From: Magnetospira sp. QH-2
GTDB taxonomy: Bacteria; Pseudomonadota; Alphaproteobacteria; Rhodospirillales; Magnetospiraceae
Direction of reading: 5' to 3'
Length of the DNA stretch: 64,000 bases
NCBI RefSeq assembly: GCF_000968135.1
Contig: NZ_FO538765.1
Location: forward strand, 3,858,501 to 3,922,500
Shown here: in pieces, positions 1 to 9,097 of the stretch
How positions within the stretch are numbered: the first letter of the stretch is position 1
Layout: each line of letters starts with the position of its first letter
Translations under genes and position numbers: made by a program
The notes under the pieces: model-generated
Databases searched by the model: none
Told to the model about the DNA's origin: nothing
What the model saw: only the letters and a program-made list of their open reading frames with translations

Positions 1-415
1 CGCCAGCGCGACCACAATCGGCGGACATAGCCTGGATGGGTGGCAGGTGGCCACGGTCGATCAGGTCATGGACATGGCCGCCAATTTCACCGGCATGGCC
101 ATCAATCCCAATCCGGCCGCTTGGAATCTTTCACCGCTATCGTCCAACCTGCTTGATCTCGTCGGTCGCACCTTGAGCTATGAAAGCTGGTTTTGGACCG
201 CCGACCTGTTTCAGGGCGTGATCAACAATGTCGCCATCGTCCCTCGCTACAGCGGCGCGGCGTCCGGGCCTGATGCTTCTTGGAACGTCGCCGGTTTCAT
301 GATGGTTCGCGACAGCGGCGCCGACCAGGTTCCCGAACCCGCCACACTGGCTCTGTTCGGCATGGGTCTTGCTGGTCTGGGCATTGCCCGCCGCCGCAGC
401 CGGAAGGCAGCCTGA
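1..415 (+). CDS. PEP-CTERM sorting-domain protein, 5' partial
   Basis: The reading frame is open from the window edge (first full codon at 2), so the N-terminus lies outside. The visible 137 or so residues end in VPEPATLALFGMGLAGLGIARRR, the PEP-CTERM signal: a PEP box, a hydrophobic helix and an Arg cluster. Proteins with this tail are exported and processed by an exosortase, usually in bacteria that make exopolysaccharide. The mature part (for example NFTGMAINPNPAAWNLSP) matches no family I recognise. No exosortase gene lies in the window. A strong terminator follows at 444-467. The sorting signal is certain; the function is unknown. Confidence 0.85.
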   Translation, partial: ASATTIGGHSLDGWQVATVDQVMDMAANFTGMAINPNPAAWNLSPLSSNLLDLVGRTLSYESWFWTADLFQGVINNVAIVPRYSGAASGPDASWNVAGFMMVRDSGADQVPEPATLALFGMGLAGLGIARRRSRKAA

Positions 416-443
416 CCCATAACCACTTCAAGCCCAATCAGAC

Positions 444-467
444 CGGCGGCCTTCGGGCCGCCGTTTT
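444..467 (+). terminator. Rho-independent terminator after the PEP-CTERM gene
   Basis: A perfect 8-bp stem (CGGCGGCC / GGCCGCCG) is closed by a TTCG tetraloop and followed by TTTT. It starts 29 bases after the stop codon at 413-415. It is also just beyond the stop of the converging mmcB gene, but the U-run favours the plus strand. Confidence 0.85.
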
Positions 468-472
468 CGGTC

Positions 473-904
473 TTATGGATCGGACAGCCGCATCGCCGCC
501 GCCCTGGCAAAAGCGATGGTCTGCGCCCTGCGCCGCGATCCGTTCAGGCTGGCCGCATGGGATGATGGGGGAGCCGGACGCAGGATTGCCCCGTCCCAGA
601 CATCGGCGACGATGATCCCGCAGCCCTCGGGCAGCAGCTCGCGCGGGAAATCCGCCCGCACGGCGAAATAGAAAGCATCGCAATAAGGCAGGTATTCGGG
701 CCACTTGCCGTCCGCCTTGAAATCCGCCGCCCCGGATTTGATCTCAACGCCGGTAAACCGCCCTTTGGGGTCCAGCCCCATCACATCCATGCGCCGCCCG
801 TTCCCCAGCTTGAATTCGCTCAGCACCGCCAGCCCCATGTTGACAAGCAGGCGACATACCCCCCGGCTGACCTCTTCCGTGACGATGTTCCTTGATTGTT
901 CCAT
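473..904 (-). CDS. mmcB: MmcB family DNA repair protein
   Basis: This 143-residue protein matches the alphaproteobacterial MmcB (DUF1052) family in length and core: a central GRRMDVMGLDPKGRFTGVEIKSG stretch with the D...ExK layout of a nuclease-like fold, followed by KWPEYLPYCDAFYFAV. In Caulobacter, MmcB belongs to the LexA regulon and contributes to mitomycin C resistance. A GTTC-N7-GTTC LexA box covers codons 2-6 and supports the same regulation here. The ATG at 904 is chosen because no other start keeps the family N-terminus; there is no good Shine-Dalgarno, and the transcript may be leaderless. It converges with the PEP-CTERM gene. Confidence 0.88.
   Translation of the reverse strand: MEQSRNIVTEEVSRGVCRLLVNMGLAVLSEFKLGNGRRMDVMGLDPKGRFTGVEIKSGAADFKADGKWPEYLPYCDAFYFAVRADFPRELLPEGCGIIVADVWDGAILRPAPPSSHAASLNGSRRRAQTIAFARAAAMRLSDP
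887..901. promoter_or_regulatory. LexA (SOS) box at the start of mmcB
   Basis: GTTC-CTTGATT-GTTC is an exact match to the alphaproteobacterial SOS operator GTTC-N7-GTTC. It starts one base downstream of the mmcB start codon. With the candidate promoter at 911-939 it would cover roughly +4 to +18 of the transcript, where bound LexA could block initiation or early elongation. The motif is seen directly; its function is inferred. Confidence 0.75.
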
Positions 905-910
905 GGCCTG

Positions 911-939
911 ACTTTAGCGATTTTGCCGTTGTTGGTAAA
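911..939 (-). promoter_or_regulatory. candidate mmcB promoter, leaderless
   Basis: On the minus strand TTTACC (939-934) and TAAAGT (916-911) are separated by 17 bases, 4/6 matches each to the sigma-70 boxes. The -10 box ends 6 bases before the mmcB ATG, so transcription would begin at or next to the start codon. That explains the missing ribosome binding site. Confidence 0.4.
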
Positions 940-1038
940 GAGGGTGGATGGGGTGCCGGTTATTCCGGTCGTCTTTTCGCGGCAGACCTCCCTATTTTAG
1001 CGCCACGACCACTTTTTGACTGTTCATGAGGATCAAAA

Positions 1039-1422
1039 ATGACCCGCTTGCTAACCCGAATTGCCCCGATGCTGGCCCTGTTGGGCTTCCTGCTGGCGCC
1101 ACAACCCGCCGAAGCGGCCAATAGTGCCTGCAAGGGCCTGTCCAGTTCCGCCTGTGGCAGCAAGTCCGCCTGTACCTGGGTGGATGGCTACACCACCAAG
1201 AAAGGCACCAAGGTCAGCGCCTATTGTCGCGCGAAGGGGTCCAAGGGTACGGGCAAAGCCAAAGGCCTGACCAGCGAAAGCAAGAAATCCACCGATAAGA
1301 AGACTAAAAAAGTAAAGAAATCGAAGGCGGAAAAATCCGACAAAAAGGACAATAAAAAGAAAAAGAAGGCCGCGACGGACGACAAGAAGAAAAAGAAGAA
1401 GAAGAAAACAGAAAAGAAGTAA
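1039..1422 (+). CDS. small secreted lysine-rich protein of unknown function
   Basis: The 127-residue product has a clear Sec signal peptide (MTRLLTRIAPMLALLGFLLA...AEA-A, cleavage near residue 26), then a short four-Cys segment (about residues 30-65: CKGLSS, ACG, ACTWVDGY, AYCRAK). From about residue 70 the rest is almost only Lys with Ser, Thr, Asp and Glu. The Cys segment suggests a small disulfide-stabilised domain in the periplasm; the strongly basic tail could bind an anionic surface such as LPS, polyphosphate or DNA. GAGG lies 7 bases before the ATG. The A-rich 3' end (1300-1420) differs in base use from the neighbours. No function is recognised. Confidence 0.75.
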   Translation: MTRLLTRIAPMLALLGFLLAPQPAEAANSACKGLSSSACGSKSACTWVDGYTTKKGTKVSAYCRAKGSKGTGKAKGLTSESKKSTDKKTKKVKKSKAEKSDKKDNKKKKKAATDDKKKKKKKKTEKK

Positions 1423-1440
1423 TTCTTGTGCACCGCGCTT

Positions 1441-1459
1441 GGGGGATCAATCATCCCCC
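1441..1459 (-). other. hairpin over the lepA stop codon
   Basis: GGGGGAT / ATCCCCC arms of 7 bp with a 5-base loop overlap the lepA stop codon, in the gap before the converging 1039-1422 gene. No U-run follows on either strand, so this is at most a weak terminator or a 3'-end stabilising hairpin. Confidence 0.35.
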
Positions 1460-3249
1460 ATGCGCAACGCCGCGATAAAGGCTGATTGTGGGATTTCGAC
1501 CTTCCCGAACTGGCGCATCTTTTTCTTGCCCGCCTTCTGCTTTTCCAACAGCTTGCGTTTGCGGGTGATATCACCGCCGTAGCATTTGGCGGTGACATCC
1601 TTGCGCATGGCCGAGATGGTCTCGCGGGCGATGACCTTGCCGCCGATGGCTGCTTGAATGGGGATCTTGAACAGCTGACGCGGAATCAGGTCCTTGAGCC
1701 GGTCACAGACCATCCGACCCCGGAACTCCGCCTGACTGCGGTGACAGATGAAAGCCAGGGCATCCACCGGTTCCGTGTTGACCAGGATGCCGACCTTGAC
1801 CAAGTCGCCTTCCTCGTAGCCATCCATCTCGTAGTCGAAGCTGGCATAGCCCCGGGAAATGGATTTCAGGCGGTCATAGAAATCAAACACCACCTCGTTG
1901 AGCGGCAGGCGATAGACCGCCATGGCCCGCGACCCGGCATAGGTCAGCTCGATCTGCCGTCCCCGGCGCTCGGTGCAAAGGGAGAGCACGGCGCCCAGAT
2001 ACTCGTCGGGCACCAAGATGGTGGCTTTGATCCAGGGCTCGGCTACGGTGGCGATCTGACTGGGATCGGGATAGTCCGCCGGATTATGCAGGTCGATGGT
2101 CTCGCCGCTGTTCAACTGGATTTCATAGGCCACGCTGGGCGCGGTGGTGATCAGGTCCAGATTGAATTCCCGTTCCAATCGTTCCTGGACGATTTCCAGG
2201 TGCAGCAAGCCCAAGAATCCGCAGCGGAAGCCGAAGCCCAGGGCGGCGGAGTTTTCCGGCTCGAACTCGAAACTGGAATCGTTGAGCCGCAGCTTGGACA
2301 GGGATTCGCGCAGATCCTCGAAATCCGCCGCGTCGGACGGAAACAGCGAGCAAAACACCACCGGCACCGACGGCTTGAAGCCGGTCAAAGCCTGGTCGGT
2401 GGGGTTCTTGTCCTCGGTGATGGTGTCGCCCACGTTGGTATCGGCGACGGTCTTGATGGAGGCGGTGATATAGCCCATCTCGCCGGGACCGAGCACATCG
2501 CATTTGGTGATTTTCGGTGTGAACACGCCCACCTGATCCACCTGATGCAGGCTGCCCGAGGACATCATGCGCACCTTCATGCCCCGCTTGAGCTGACCAT
2601 CATAGACCCGGACCAGGATCATCACGCCCAGATAGGGATCGTACCAGGAATCCACCAGCAAGGCCTTGAGCGGTGCATCGGCATCGCCGACCGGGGACGG
2701 AAGCCGCTTAACCAGGGCTTCCAGGACCTCCGGCACGCCAACACCGGTCTTGGCCGACACCGGCAGGGCATCGGTGGCATCAAGACCGATGACATCCTCG
2801 ATCTGCTGACAGATGCGGTCCGGCTCCGAGGCGGGCAGATCGATCTTGTTGAGCACCGGAATGACTTCATGATCGTTGTCCAGCGCCAAATAAACATTGG
2901 CCAGGGTTTGCGCCTCGACACCCTGGGTCGCATCGACGATCAGCAAGGACCCCTCACAGGCGGCCAGAGACCGGCTGACCTCGTAAGCAAAATCCACGTG
3001 GCCGGGAGTGTCCATCAGATTGAGTAGATACTTTTCCCCATCGGACGCGGTGAATTCCAGGCGCACGGTCTGCGCCTTGATAGTGATACCCCGTTCGCGC
3101 TCGATATCCATGGAATCGAGCACCTGTTCCTTCATCTCCCGGTCGGCCAGGCCGCCGCAATGCTGAATCATGCGATCGGCGAGAGTGGACTTGCCGTGAT
3201 CGATATGGGCGATGATGGCGAAGTTGCGAATATGTTTGAGATCAGTCAT
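1447..3249 (-). CDS. lepA: elongation factor 4 (back-translocating GTPase LepA)
   Basis: The 600-residue product is full length for LepA/EF4. It has the GTPase motifs AHIDHGKST (P-loop, about residue 14), DTPGHVD (G3), NKID (G4) and SAKTG (G5), then EF-G-like domains and the LepA-specific C-terminal domain ending in [25 protein letters not shown]4 binds ribosomes and helps resolve stalled translocation complexes. The ATG at 3249 starts the standard [21 protein letters not shown]-terminus. It stands alone, divergent from the sensor kinase gene. Confidence 0.98.
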   Translation of the reverse strand: MTDLKHIRNFAIIAHIDHGKSTLADRMIQHCGGLADREMKEQVLDSMDIERERGITIKAQTVRLEFTASDGEKYLLNLMDTPGHVDFAYEVSRSLAACEGSLLIVDATQGVEAQTLANVYLALDNDHEVIPVLNKIDLPASEPDRICQQIEDVIGLDATDALPVSAKTGVGVPEVLEALVKRLPSPVGDADAPLKALLVDSWYDPYLGVMILVRVYDGQLKRGMKVRMMSSGSLHQVDQVGVFTPKITKCDVLGPGEMGYITASIKTVADTNVGDTITEDKNPTDQALTGFKPSVPVVFCSLFPSDAADFEDLRESLSKLRLNDSSFEFEPENSAALGFGFRCGFLGLLHLEIVQERLEREFNLDLITTAPSVAYEIQLNSGETIDLHNPADYPDPSQIATVAEPWIKATILVPDEYLGAVLSLCTERRGRQIELTYAGSRAMAVYRLPLNEVVFDFYDRLKSISRGYASFDYEMDGYEEGDLVKVGILVNTEPVDALAFICHRSQAEFRGRMVCDRLKDLIPRQLFKIPIQAAIGGKVIARETISAMRKDVTAKCYGGDITRKRKLLEKQKAGKKKMRQFGKVEIPQSAFIAALRMGDD

Positions 3250-3391
3250 GGACCGGCTTCTAGCACCCCCGGGGTGGTTTTTCCATAGGTTCGGCGATCC
3301 GTTGCGCTGTCGAACCTATTTCCGTTGGAATGATCGCCATTTCCCATTAGAACTAATGGGGTTCATCACCCTCCGTCGCGGAAAGGGAATC

Positions 3392-5794
3392 ATGCGGGAA
3401 ACCAAACCGCAGCCGGGCCATCGGACGACCTCGGACAAGCCATCCGGACGGGCTCTCAAAACCTTGATCCCCGGCATCATCCTGCTGGCTGGCACGATGA
3501 TCGCGGTTGTGACCTGGTCCGGTCAACGTCAGGCCGAGGAACGCCAAATCAGTGCCTTTCTCGGTCGTCAGGCGGAAAGCGTGCTGACCGGTGTTTCACA
3601 GGTTCTCGATACCCACTTCAATAATTTGCACCGCATGGGACGACGCTGGTCGGTCAGCGGCGGCACGCCCTATGACCTTTGGGTCAACGACGCGGCCAGT
3701 CTGGTCCAGGATCGCCCCGGCACGCGGGCCGTGGCCTGGGTGGATCCGGCCCCGGCGGTGCGTTGGTCTTATCCCATTATCGGCAATGATTGGCTCTTGC
3801 AAAAAAATCTGTTTGCCTCCCGAGATCGGGCAAAAACCCTCGAACTGGCCCGCAGCGACCGCACGGCCAGAATCACCCCGCCTCTGCGCGGTCCGGAAGG
3901 AACCTTGGAATTCGAGGTTTATGTCCCGGCCGTCGGGGCCCAAGGGCTCGACGGATATGTGATGGCTGTATTCGAAGCAGAGGCGCTGCTTCAAGCGATG
4001 CTACCGGGTGATCTGGTGCGTGATTTGTGGGTCGAGTTCACCTTGGACGGATTGCCGGTCTACCAATCCAGCCACACCGGGGATGCCCCGCTGAGCGCCT
4101 TTTCCGGTCGCCACGGGGTGAATATCGGCGGCGCATCCTGGCAAATTCGCCTGCATCCCACACACCAGCTTGTCGGGAGCATGCGGTCGGACCTGCCCCT
4201 GGCCTCCTTGGGCATCGGGTTGCTGCTCAGCGGACTGTTGGCGATCACCGCCTTGTTGATCCTGGTGGCGCGGGAAAGATTGCTGCGGCTGCGCGAAAGC
4301 GATCAACAAATCCGCACCTTGGTGGATACCGCAGGCGAGGGCATCGTCACCGTCGATCGCCAGGCGAGAATTCTGAGCTTCAACGAGGCAGCGACCCGTA
4401 TTCTCGGCTATGGGGAAAGCGAAGCCCTGGGTATGGAGATCACCCGCATGATCCCCGGCGCACCCGGCGCCCGGCTCAAATCCCTATTGGCCACCGACTC
4501 GCTGCGTCAGGGGGAAGTGACGACCGAGGAAATGGATGGTCTGTGCCAAGGGGGCGGGCTGGTTTCGATTCTGGTCACCATCTCTCCGTTGCCCTCCGAG
4601 CGGGGCCCACGCACGGTGATAACCCTGCATGATATCACTCAGCGCAAACAGGCTGAATTGGCCCTGCGCCGCAGCGAACAGCGGTTCCGCTCCCTGGCAG
4701 AAAACGTGCCCGGGGTGATCTATCTCAGCCGCAACAATCAACGCCACGATATCTTGTTCATCAATGATCGGGTGGAACAGATCACTGGCCATCCCCGCCA
4801 GGCCTTCATTGCCGGAGACCTCAGCCTGCGGGATTTGGCTCACAAGGAGGATGCCGCCTGGATTCCCCAGGCCGTGCAGAACGCCACCCGGTTGGGCGAG
4901 CCCTTTGAGCTGTCTTATCGCCTGAAGCGTCGGGACGGGGAGTGGCGGTGGATTCAGGAGTTCGGCGTGGCCTTGGAATTCGAAGGCGAGGGCATCGTGC
5001 TGGAAGGCTACCTGCATGATGTGACCGAACGCCACGATGCCGAGGAGAATCTGATCAAGGCCAAGGAGGCGGCGGAATTCGCCAACCGGGCCAAATCGGA
5101 GTTCCTGGCCAACATGAGCCACGAACTGCGTACACCGCTCAATTCGATTATCGGCTTTTCCGAAATCATGACCGCCGGGATCTTTGGCAGCCTGGGCAAC
5201 GAGAAATATGCCGAATACTGTGGCGATATCCATGAGTCAGGTCAGCATCTCTTGCAAGTCATCAGCGATATCCTGGATCTATCAAAGATCGAGGCCGGTG
5301 AATTGAAGATTGATGAGGAACCGGTGGATCTGGCCCAATTGACCCGCAATACCCTGCGTATGGTCAACGACCGGGCCATCACCCACGCCTTGTTCTTGAA
5401 GGTATCGCTGCAACCGGCTCTGCCCAAGATCCTGGGCGACGAGCTGCGACTCCGCCAGATTCTGCTCAACCTGCTGTCCAATGCCATCAAGTTCACCCCC
5501 GACGGCGGCGAAATCACGGTGATGATCCGCACCACCAAAACCGGCGCGCTGCGCATGGAGGTCATCGATACGGGGATCGGTATTGCTCAGGAGGATCTGG
5601 ACCTGGTCATGCGGCCTTTCGAACAAATCCGCGAAAGCGCCATCCACGCCCATGAGGGCACGGGATTGGGGCTTTACCTGACCAAGACCTTGGTGGAGAT
5701 GCACCGGGGCAGCATTCGGCTGAAAAGCGAATTGCAAGTGGGCACGCGGGTGATCGTCGAATTCCCCCCAGACCGCAGTCTGGTGCGGGAGTGA
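3392..5794 (+). CDS. membrane sensor histidine kinase, CHASE-PAS-PAS-HisKA-HATPase
   Basis: An 800-residue kinase. A first transmembrane helix (about 24-43) precedes a periplasmic CHASE-like domain (about 70-250, with [19 protein letters not shown]), then a second helix (about 268-293), two PAS domains (about 300-420 and 435-555), HisKA with the phospho-acceptor His577 in NMSHELRTP, and a HATPase domain with DTGIGI and GTGLGL. The ATG at 3392 has AAAGGG five bases upstream; the frame is open further up, but that part overlaps lepA antisense. There is no receiver domain and no adjacent response regulator, so partner and ligand are unknown. CHASE domains usually bind small extracellular molecules. 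Confidence 0.92.
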   Translation: MRETKPQPGHRTTSDKPSGRALKTLIPGIILLAGTMIAVVTWSGQRQAEERQISAFLGRQAESVLTGVSQVLDTHFNNLHRMGRRWSVSGGTPYDLWVNDAASLVQDRPGTRAVAWVDPAPAVRWSYPIIGNDWLLQKNLFASRDRAKTLELARSDRTARITPPLRGPEGTLEFEVYVPAVGAQGLDGYVMAVFEAEALLQAMLPGDLVRDLWVEFTLDGLPVYQSSHTGDAPLSAFSGRHGVNIGGASWQIRLHPTHQLVGSMRSDLPLASLGIGLLLSGLLAITALLILVARERLLRLRESDQQIRTLVDTAGEGIVTVDRQARILSFNEAATRILGYGESEALGMEITRMIPGAPGARLKSLLATDSLRQGEVTTEEMDGLCQGGGLVSILVTISPLPSERGPRTVITLHDITQRKQAELALRRSEQRFRSLAENVPGVIYLSRNNQRHDILFINDRVEQITGHPRQAFIAGDLSLRDLAHKEDAAWIPQAVQNATRLGEPFELSYRLKRRDGEWRWIQEFGVALEFEGEGIVLEGYLHDVTERHDAEENLIKAKEAAEFANRAKSEFLANMSHELRTPLNSIIGFSEIMTAGIFGSLGNEKYAEYCGDIHESGQHLLQVISDILDLSKIEAGELKIDEEPVDLAQLTRNTLRMVNDRAITHALFLKVSLQPALPKILGDELRLRQILLNLLSNAIKFTPDGGEITVMIRTTKTGALRMEVIDTGIGIAQEDLDLVMRPFEQIRESAIHAHEGTGLGLYLTKTLVEMHRGSIRLKSELQVGTRVIVEFPPDRSLVRE

Positions 5795-6037
5795 TTACTG
5801 GATGCGGAACGGTTCCAGGTCGTTGTGTCGGGCGGCGACGATGGCCGCGTTGCCGTCGGCGGCCAGACCCAGCTGCGTGCCGTTGGCGGAATAGATGCCA
5901 TAGACGATCTCGTCTTCCAGCTTGACCGGCCGCACATAGGCCACGCTGCCCAGGCCCCAACCGGCCAGATCGAAGCGCCGGTTCGTGGGATTGGAGGAAC
6001 CCGCCGAAGCGGCGGGGTGTCCGTAATGCCGCGTCAT
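5795..6037 (-). CDS. DUF1150 family protein
   Basis: An 80-residue protein with the DUF1150 pattern (GWGLGSVAYVRPVKLEDEIVYGIYSANGTQLGLAADGNAAI). In many alphaproteobacteria this family is encoded directly behind an hsp20 gene, as here with a 12-base gap, so it is probably co-expressed under stress. AAGGAG lies 8 bases before the ATG. Function is unknown. Its stop codon abuts that of the converging sensor kinase gene. Confidence 0.9.
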   Translation of the reverse strand: MTRHYGHPAASAGSSNPTNRRFDLAGWGLGSVAYVRPVKLEDEIVYGIYSANGTQLGLAADGNAAIVAARHNDLEPFRIQ

Positions 6038-6049
6038 GTCTTGTTCTCC

Positions 6050-6481
6050 TTATTGCGCGTCGATGGTCTTGGTCGAGCCGATGGGAATGGTCCGAACCTC
6101 TATTTCCGGCTCGTGCCGTTCCAAATCCACATGCAGCAGTCCGTTGTCCATATTGGCGCCCACCACCTCGATCCCCTCGGCAAGCACGAAGGCCCGTTGG
6201 AATTGCCGGGCGGCGATTCCCCGGTGCAGGTAAACGCGCTCCGATTCGTCGTCGTTGTTCTGGCCGCGGATCATCAGCTGGTTTTCCTCGATGGTGATGC
6301 TCAGCTCATCCATGGTGAAACCGGCTACCGCCAGGGTGATGCGCAGATGGTTTTCACCAATCTGTTCAATGTTATAGGGGGGATAGCCGTCGGCGGAGCT
6401 TTTGGCGACCCGATCAAGAATGCGTTCGAAATGGTCGAAACCCAGCAGCAGCGGACTATTGAATGTGGCCATGCGCGACAT
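6050..6481 (-). CDS. Hsp20 / alpha-crystallin small heat-shock protein
   Basis: A 143-residue IbpA-type chaperone. The alpha-crystallin domain spans about residues 30-125 and includes YNIEQIGENHLRITLAVAGF and the late VYLHRGIAARQFQRAF segment. These proteins hold unfolding proteins in a refoldable state in the cytoplasm. The start at 6481 is chosen over 6505 because GAGGAGG lies 6 bases upstream and MSRMATFNSPLLLGFDHFERI is the usual N-terminus. It is first in a two-gene unit with the DUF1150 gene. I saw no clear sigma-32 promoter or ROSE thermometer. Confidence 0.95.
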   Translation of the reverse strand: MSRMATFNSPLLLGFDHFERILDRVAKSSADGYPPYNIEQIGENHLRITLAVAGFTMDELSITIEENQLMIRGQNNDDESERVYLHRGIAARQFQRAFVLAEGIEVVGANMDNGLLHVDLERHEPEIEVRTIPIGSTKTIDAQ

Positions 6482-6579
6482 GGAAACCTCCTCGGGTGGC
6501 CTCAAATCTGAGCGATCACCGGTCTATCGGGCCCCGGATGGGCACCCTGGCTTAAATTTGGGTTGGTTACGGGGCTGCG

Positions 6580-7179
6580 TCAACCCATGTCACCGTTTCC
6601 GTACCGTTCCTTGTACTCGGCTTCCAACGATTCGCGGGTTTCGGCCAGAAAGGCGTCAAAATCGGGGCCGGTCCAAGCCCGATGGTTGCCCTCCGCATAG
6701 GCCTGCCCATTGCGTTCATACATCAGCGCGTTGAGCTTGTTGGAAATAAAGTTGTTACGGGTCTGGAGAGCCTCGGCGGGGGTGCCCATTACGATGGAAT
6801 TGTCGGGGATGACCGTCCCTTCCTTGAGAAAGGAATGACCCGCGATGACGCAGTTGTCCCCGATCACGCAGCCGTCCATGATCGTCGCGCCGATGCCCAC
6901 CAGGCAATTGTCCCCCAGGCGGCAGCCATGCAGCACCGCGCCATGGGCAATGGTGCAATGGGCGCCGATCAATGTCGGCCCGCCCCAGGCCACATGAATC
7001 ATCACGTGATCCTGAATATTGCTGCAACGACCGATCCAGACGTCGTGCAGTTCGGCGCGAATCACCGCGTAAGGCCAGATGCTGACCCCGGGTTCGGCGG
7101 AAATTTTACCATAAAGCCGGGCCGTCGGATCCACATAGGCGGGATCGGCCAACAGCACCTCGGGACCCAGGTCGGTCAT
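6580..7179 (-). CDS. gamma carbonic anhydrase family (left-handed beta-helix) protein
   Basis: A 199-residue hexapeptide-repeat protein. Repeats run from about 20 to 140 and carry the three zinc-ligand histidines of the gamma-CA family, His62 (HVMIHV), His79 (TIAHG) and His84 (VLHG). Relatives include PaaY/CaiE and YrdA; enzymes of this fold form trimers with zinc between subunits. Carbonic anhydrase activity or a thioesterase-like role (PaaY) are both possible. The start codon overlaps the glk stop by four bases (ATGA), so the two are translationally coupled. Confidence 0.85.
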   Translation of the reverse strand: MTDLGPEVLLADPAYVDPTARLYGKISAEPGVSIWPYAVIRAELHDVWIGRCSNIQDHVMIHVAWGGPTLIGAHCTIAHGAVLHGCRLGDNCLVGIGATIMDGCVIGDNCVIAGHSFLKEGTVIPDNSIVMGTPAEALQTRNNFISNKLNALMYERNGQAYAEGNHRAWTGPDFDAFLAETRESLEAEYKERYGNGDMG

Positions 7180-8153
7180 GGCGTTGTCCTTTCTTGTTCG
7201 GTAATCAGGCTGACCAGTCCGACGAAGGCAGGCAATGGATGGGTCACCACCCAGGTGGGGATGGCTTCCATATAGTCCTCGAACCCACCCTTGGCGACGA
7301 ATCGCTGGCGGAACTTGGATTGCTGGAAGCGCTCCAGATAGCGTGGCACGATACCGCCCATCACAAAAACCCCGCCCCGTGCCCCGCCGTACAAGGCCAG
7401 ATCCCCAGCCACCGTACCGAGCAAGGCAAACATCATGTCAAGCGCGTCGCGGCATTGGGCGTCCGTGCCCGCGCCCACTTGGGCCGGAGTCATCGGTTCC
7501 ACCGGAACCCCGCGCAGAAGACTTAAAGTGCAATGGAGATTGACCAGCCCGCTGCCAGAGATGAGCTGTTCGGCGAATACCGGGCCGTGGCGATGGCGCA
7601 AATGATGAATCACCGCCGCTTCCTCGTCATCGGCGGCGGGCAGGGTGGCATGGCCGCCCTCGCCAGGGACCGGTATATATCCGCCGTCATGGGGCACCAC
7701 CAGGGCGGTTCCCAACCCGGTACCGGGTCCGATCACCGCCATAGGGCGACCGGGCGTGGGGGTGCCGCCGCCCACCGGGACGCGATCATTCTCGACGATG
7801 TGGGGGGCCGCCAGGGCGTTGGCGGCAAAATCGTTGACCACTTCCAGGCGGTCAAAAGACAAGGCCTGACGGGTTTCCTCGATGGAGAAGGCCCACGGAT
7901 TGTTGGTGATCTCGATGCGGTCGCCGTCCACCGGCCCGGCCACGTCGAAGGCCCCCAGACAGGGTGGTTCCGAGGGTGCGGCATCGGCCAGATAGGCCTG
8001 GGCGGCCGCCAGCAGCCCCGGATAGTCCGCACATTGCAAGGTGCGTTGGTGAAAGATCTTGCCCGTTTCGTCGCATAAGGCGAAACGGGCGTTGGTACCG
8101 CCAATATCGGCGATCAAGCCCAGTCCGGGGGAAGCTCCGGGGGAAGCGGTCAC
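7176..8153 (-). CDS. glk: glucokinase
   Basis: A 325-residue bacterial-type (non-ROK) glucokinase. It has the phosphate-binding LIADIGGTNARFAL near the N-terminus, FDVAGPVDGDRIEITNNPW with the catalytic region, VIGPGTGLGTALV, and EGGHATLPA. It phosphorylates glucose to glucose 6-phosphate with ATP in the cytoplasm. It is followed by the overlapping gamma-CA gene. The coiled-coil gene at 8160-8678 ends 6 bases upstream, so all three may form one transcript. Confidence 0.95.
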   Translation of the reverse strand: MTASPGASPGLGLIADIGGTNARFALCDETGKIFHQRTLQCADYPGLLAAAQAYLADAAPSEPPCLGAFDVAGPVDGDRIEITNNPWAFSIEETRQALSFDRLEVVNDFAANALAAPHIVENDRVPVGGGTPTPGRPMAVIGPGTGLGTALVVPHDGGYIPVPGEGGHATLPAADDEEAAVIHHLRHRHGPVFAEQLISGSGLVNLHCTLSLLRGVPVEPMTPAQVGAGTDAQCRDALDMMFALLGTVAGDLALYGGARGGVFVMGGIVPRYLERFQQSKFRQRFVAKGGFEDYMEAIPTWVVTHPLPAFVGLVSLITEQERTTP

Positions 8154-8159
8154 GGCGGA

Positions 8160-8678
8160 TCAGGCAGCCATGGTTTTGGGAGCCCTGGCGGCATGGGCCA
8201 TGGTTTCGGATTGCTGGGCCACATCCTCCAGGTCCGCTTCCAAGGTGGTGATTTGCCGGTCCAGGTCGGCGCAGGCGGAATCCAGCCGTCGCGCGGCACT
8301 ATCCAAGGCGGCAAAACTGCGTTGCAGGCTGGCATACCCGGCCTCGACCCGATCGGTGGAGTCTTCCGGTTCCTCGCGGGCGTCGCGCAGGCGGCCATAA
8401 CAGGCCACCACCATGCCCAGTTCCACGTGGCTGCGCGCCTCGGCGATACCCAGGCCACAATCCACCAGGCAGGCCTGCCAATCGGGATCGGCGGTCAACC
8501 GGGCAATGGTATCGGGAATCAATGTCGGCAGCTGACTGCGCGGAAGTCCCTCGCAGATTTCCAGCCAGGCCCGGACCACGCTCATATTGCCCAGGTCGCC
8601 GAGTGGCTGTCCCGCCACCAGCGCGCCGCGCAGGCGGGCGTCGAATGTTTCAAATCCCTCGGTCGGTCGGATCATCAT
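8160..8678 (-). CDS. hypothetical protein with C-terminal coiled coil
   Basis: A 172-residue soluble protein without signal peptide or membrane segment. Residues 1-100 are a helical domain of no recognised family (RLRGALVAGQPLGDLGNMSVVRAWLEICEG). Residues 105-160 have heptad-like spacing (SLQRSFAALDSAARRLDSACADLDRQ, ITTLEADLEDVAQQ), predicting a coiled coil. The ATG at 8678 follows AAGGAG by 8 bases; a second ATG is the next codon. It lies directly upstream of glk. Function unknown. Confidence 0.7.
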   Translation of the reverse strand: MMIRPTEGFETFDARLRGALVAGQPLGDLGNMSVVRAWLEICEGLPRSQLPTLIPDTIARLTADPDWQACLVDCGLGIAEARSHVELGMVVACYGRLRDAREEPEDSTDRVEAGYASLQRSFAALDSAARRLDSACADLDRQITTLEADLEDVAQQSETMAHAARAPKTMAA

Positions 8679-8771
8679 TGTCGTCGCTCCTTGATCAGAC
8701 TGGCGGCTTGCACCGACGATGCTTTGAGGGTAGGACCACAAGGGTTAAACAAGGGTGAATCGCCGCCCACC

Positions 8772-8799
8772 CCCCGAGTACATGACCCCGAGTACATGA
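8772..8799. repeat. 14-bp perfect tandem duplication
   Basis: CCCCGAGTACATGA occurs twice in direct succession (8772-8785 and 8786-8799), 7 bases before the ATG of the next plus-strand gene. Each copy carries an ATG, neither with a Shine-Dalgarno. It looks like a recent slippage duplication in a leader or promoter region. Confidence 0.7.
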
Positions 8800-8806
8800 C
8801 AAAGTG

Positions 8807-9097
8807 ATGGCCCAGGATCTGACCCAGGACTTTATTGCCCGCAACCGCCCCAGCCTGATTCGGGTGGGGCTGTTTTTCGGCCTTGCCGTTGTACTGGCGG
8901 TGCTTAGCGGCGAACCGGGCATGCTGCATGTGTTGGAGTCGCTGTTGCGGCTGGGAGCGCTGATTTCCGCCTTTGCCGCCTATTTCATGAAGGATCGCAG
9001 CATTGATGCCCCGACGCTGACCCGTTGGGATGAGGCGGCGTTCTTGCTGATTTTGGCGCTGTTGTTCGGGTTTCTCGGTGGTCCCGAGCCGATTTAA
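8807..9097 (+). CDS. small integral membrane protein of unknown function
   Basis: A 96-residue protein with hydrophobic segments at about residues 18-33 (LIRVGLFFGLAVVLAV), 40-60 (LESLLRLGALISAFAAYFM) and 75-92 (EAAFLLILALLFGFLGG), so two or three membrane helices. The start is uncertain: GTG at 8804 and ATG at 8807 are adjacent and neither has a clear ribosome binding site. Its last four bases overlap the end of the converging DUF4340 gene. No family recognised. Confidence 0.65.
   Translation: MAQDLTQDFIARNRPSLIRVGLFFGLAVVLAVLSGEPGMLHVLESLLRLGALISAFAAYFMKDRSIDAPTLTRWDEAAFLLILALLFGFLGGPEPI

Noticed and set aside
1486-3027. Long open frame on the plus strand (about 513 codons) opposite lepA
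   Set aside because: His/Gly/Asp/Gln-rich translation typical of antisense to a GC-rich gene; lepA is certain.
6482-6579. ROSE-type RNA thermometer or sigma-32 promoter before hsp20
   Set aside because: No conserved UUGCU-like anti-Shine-Dalgarno segment or convincing CTTG/CYTAT boxes could be found.
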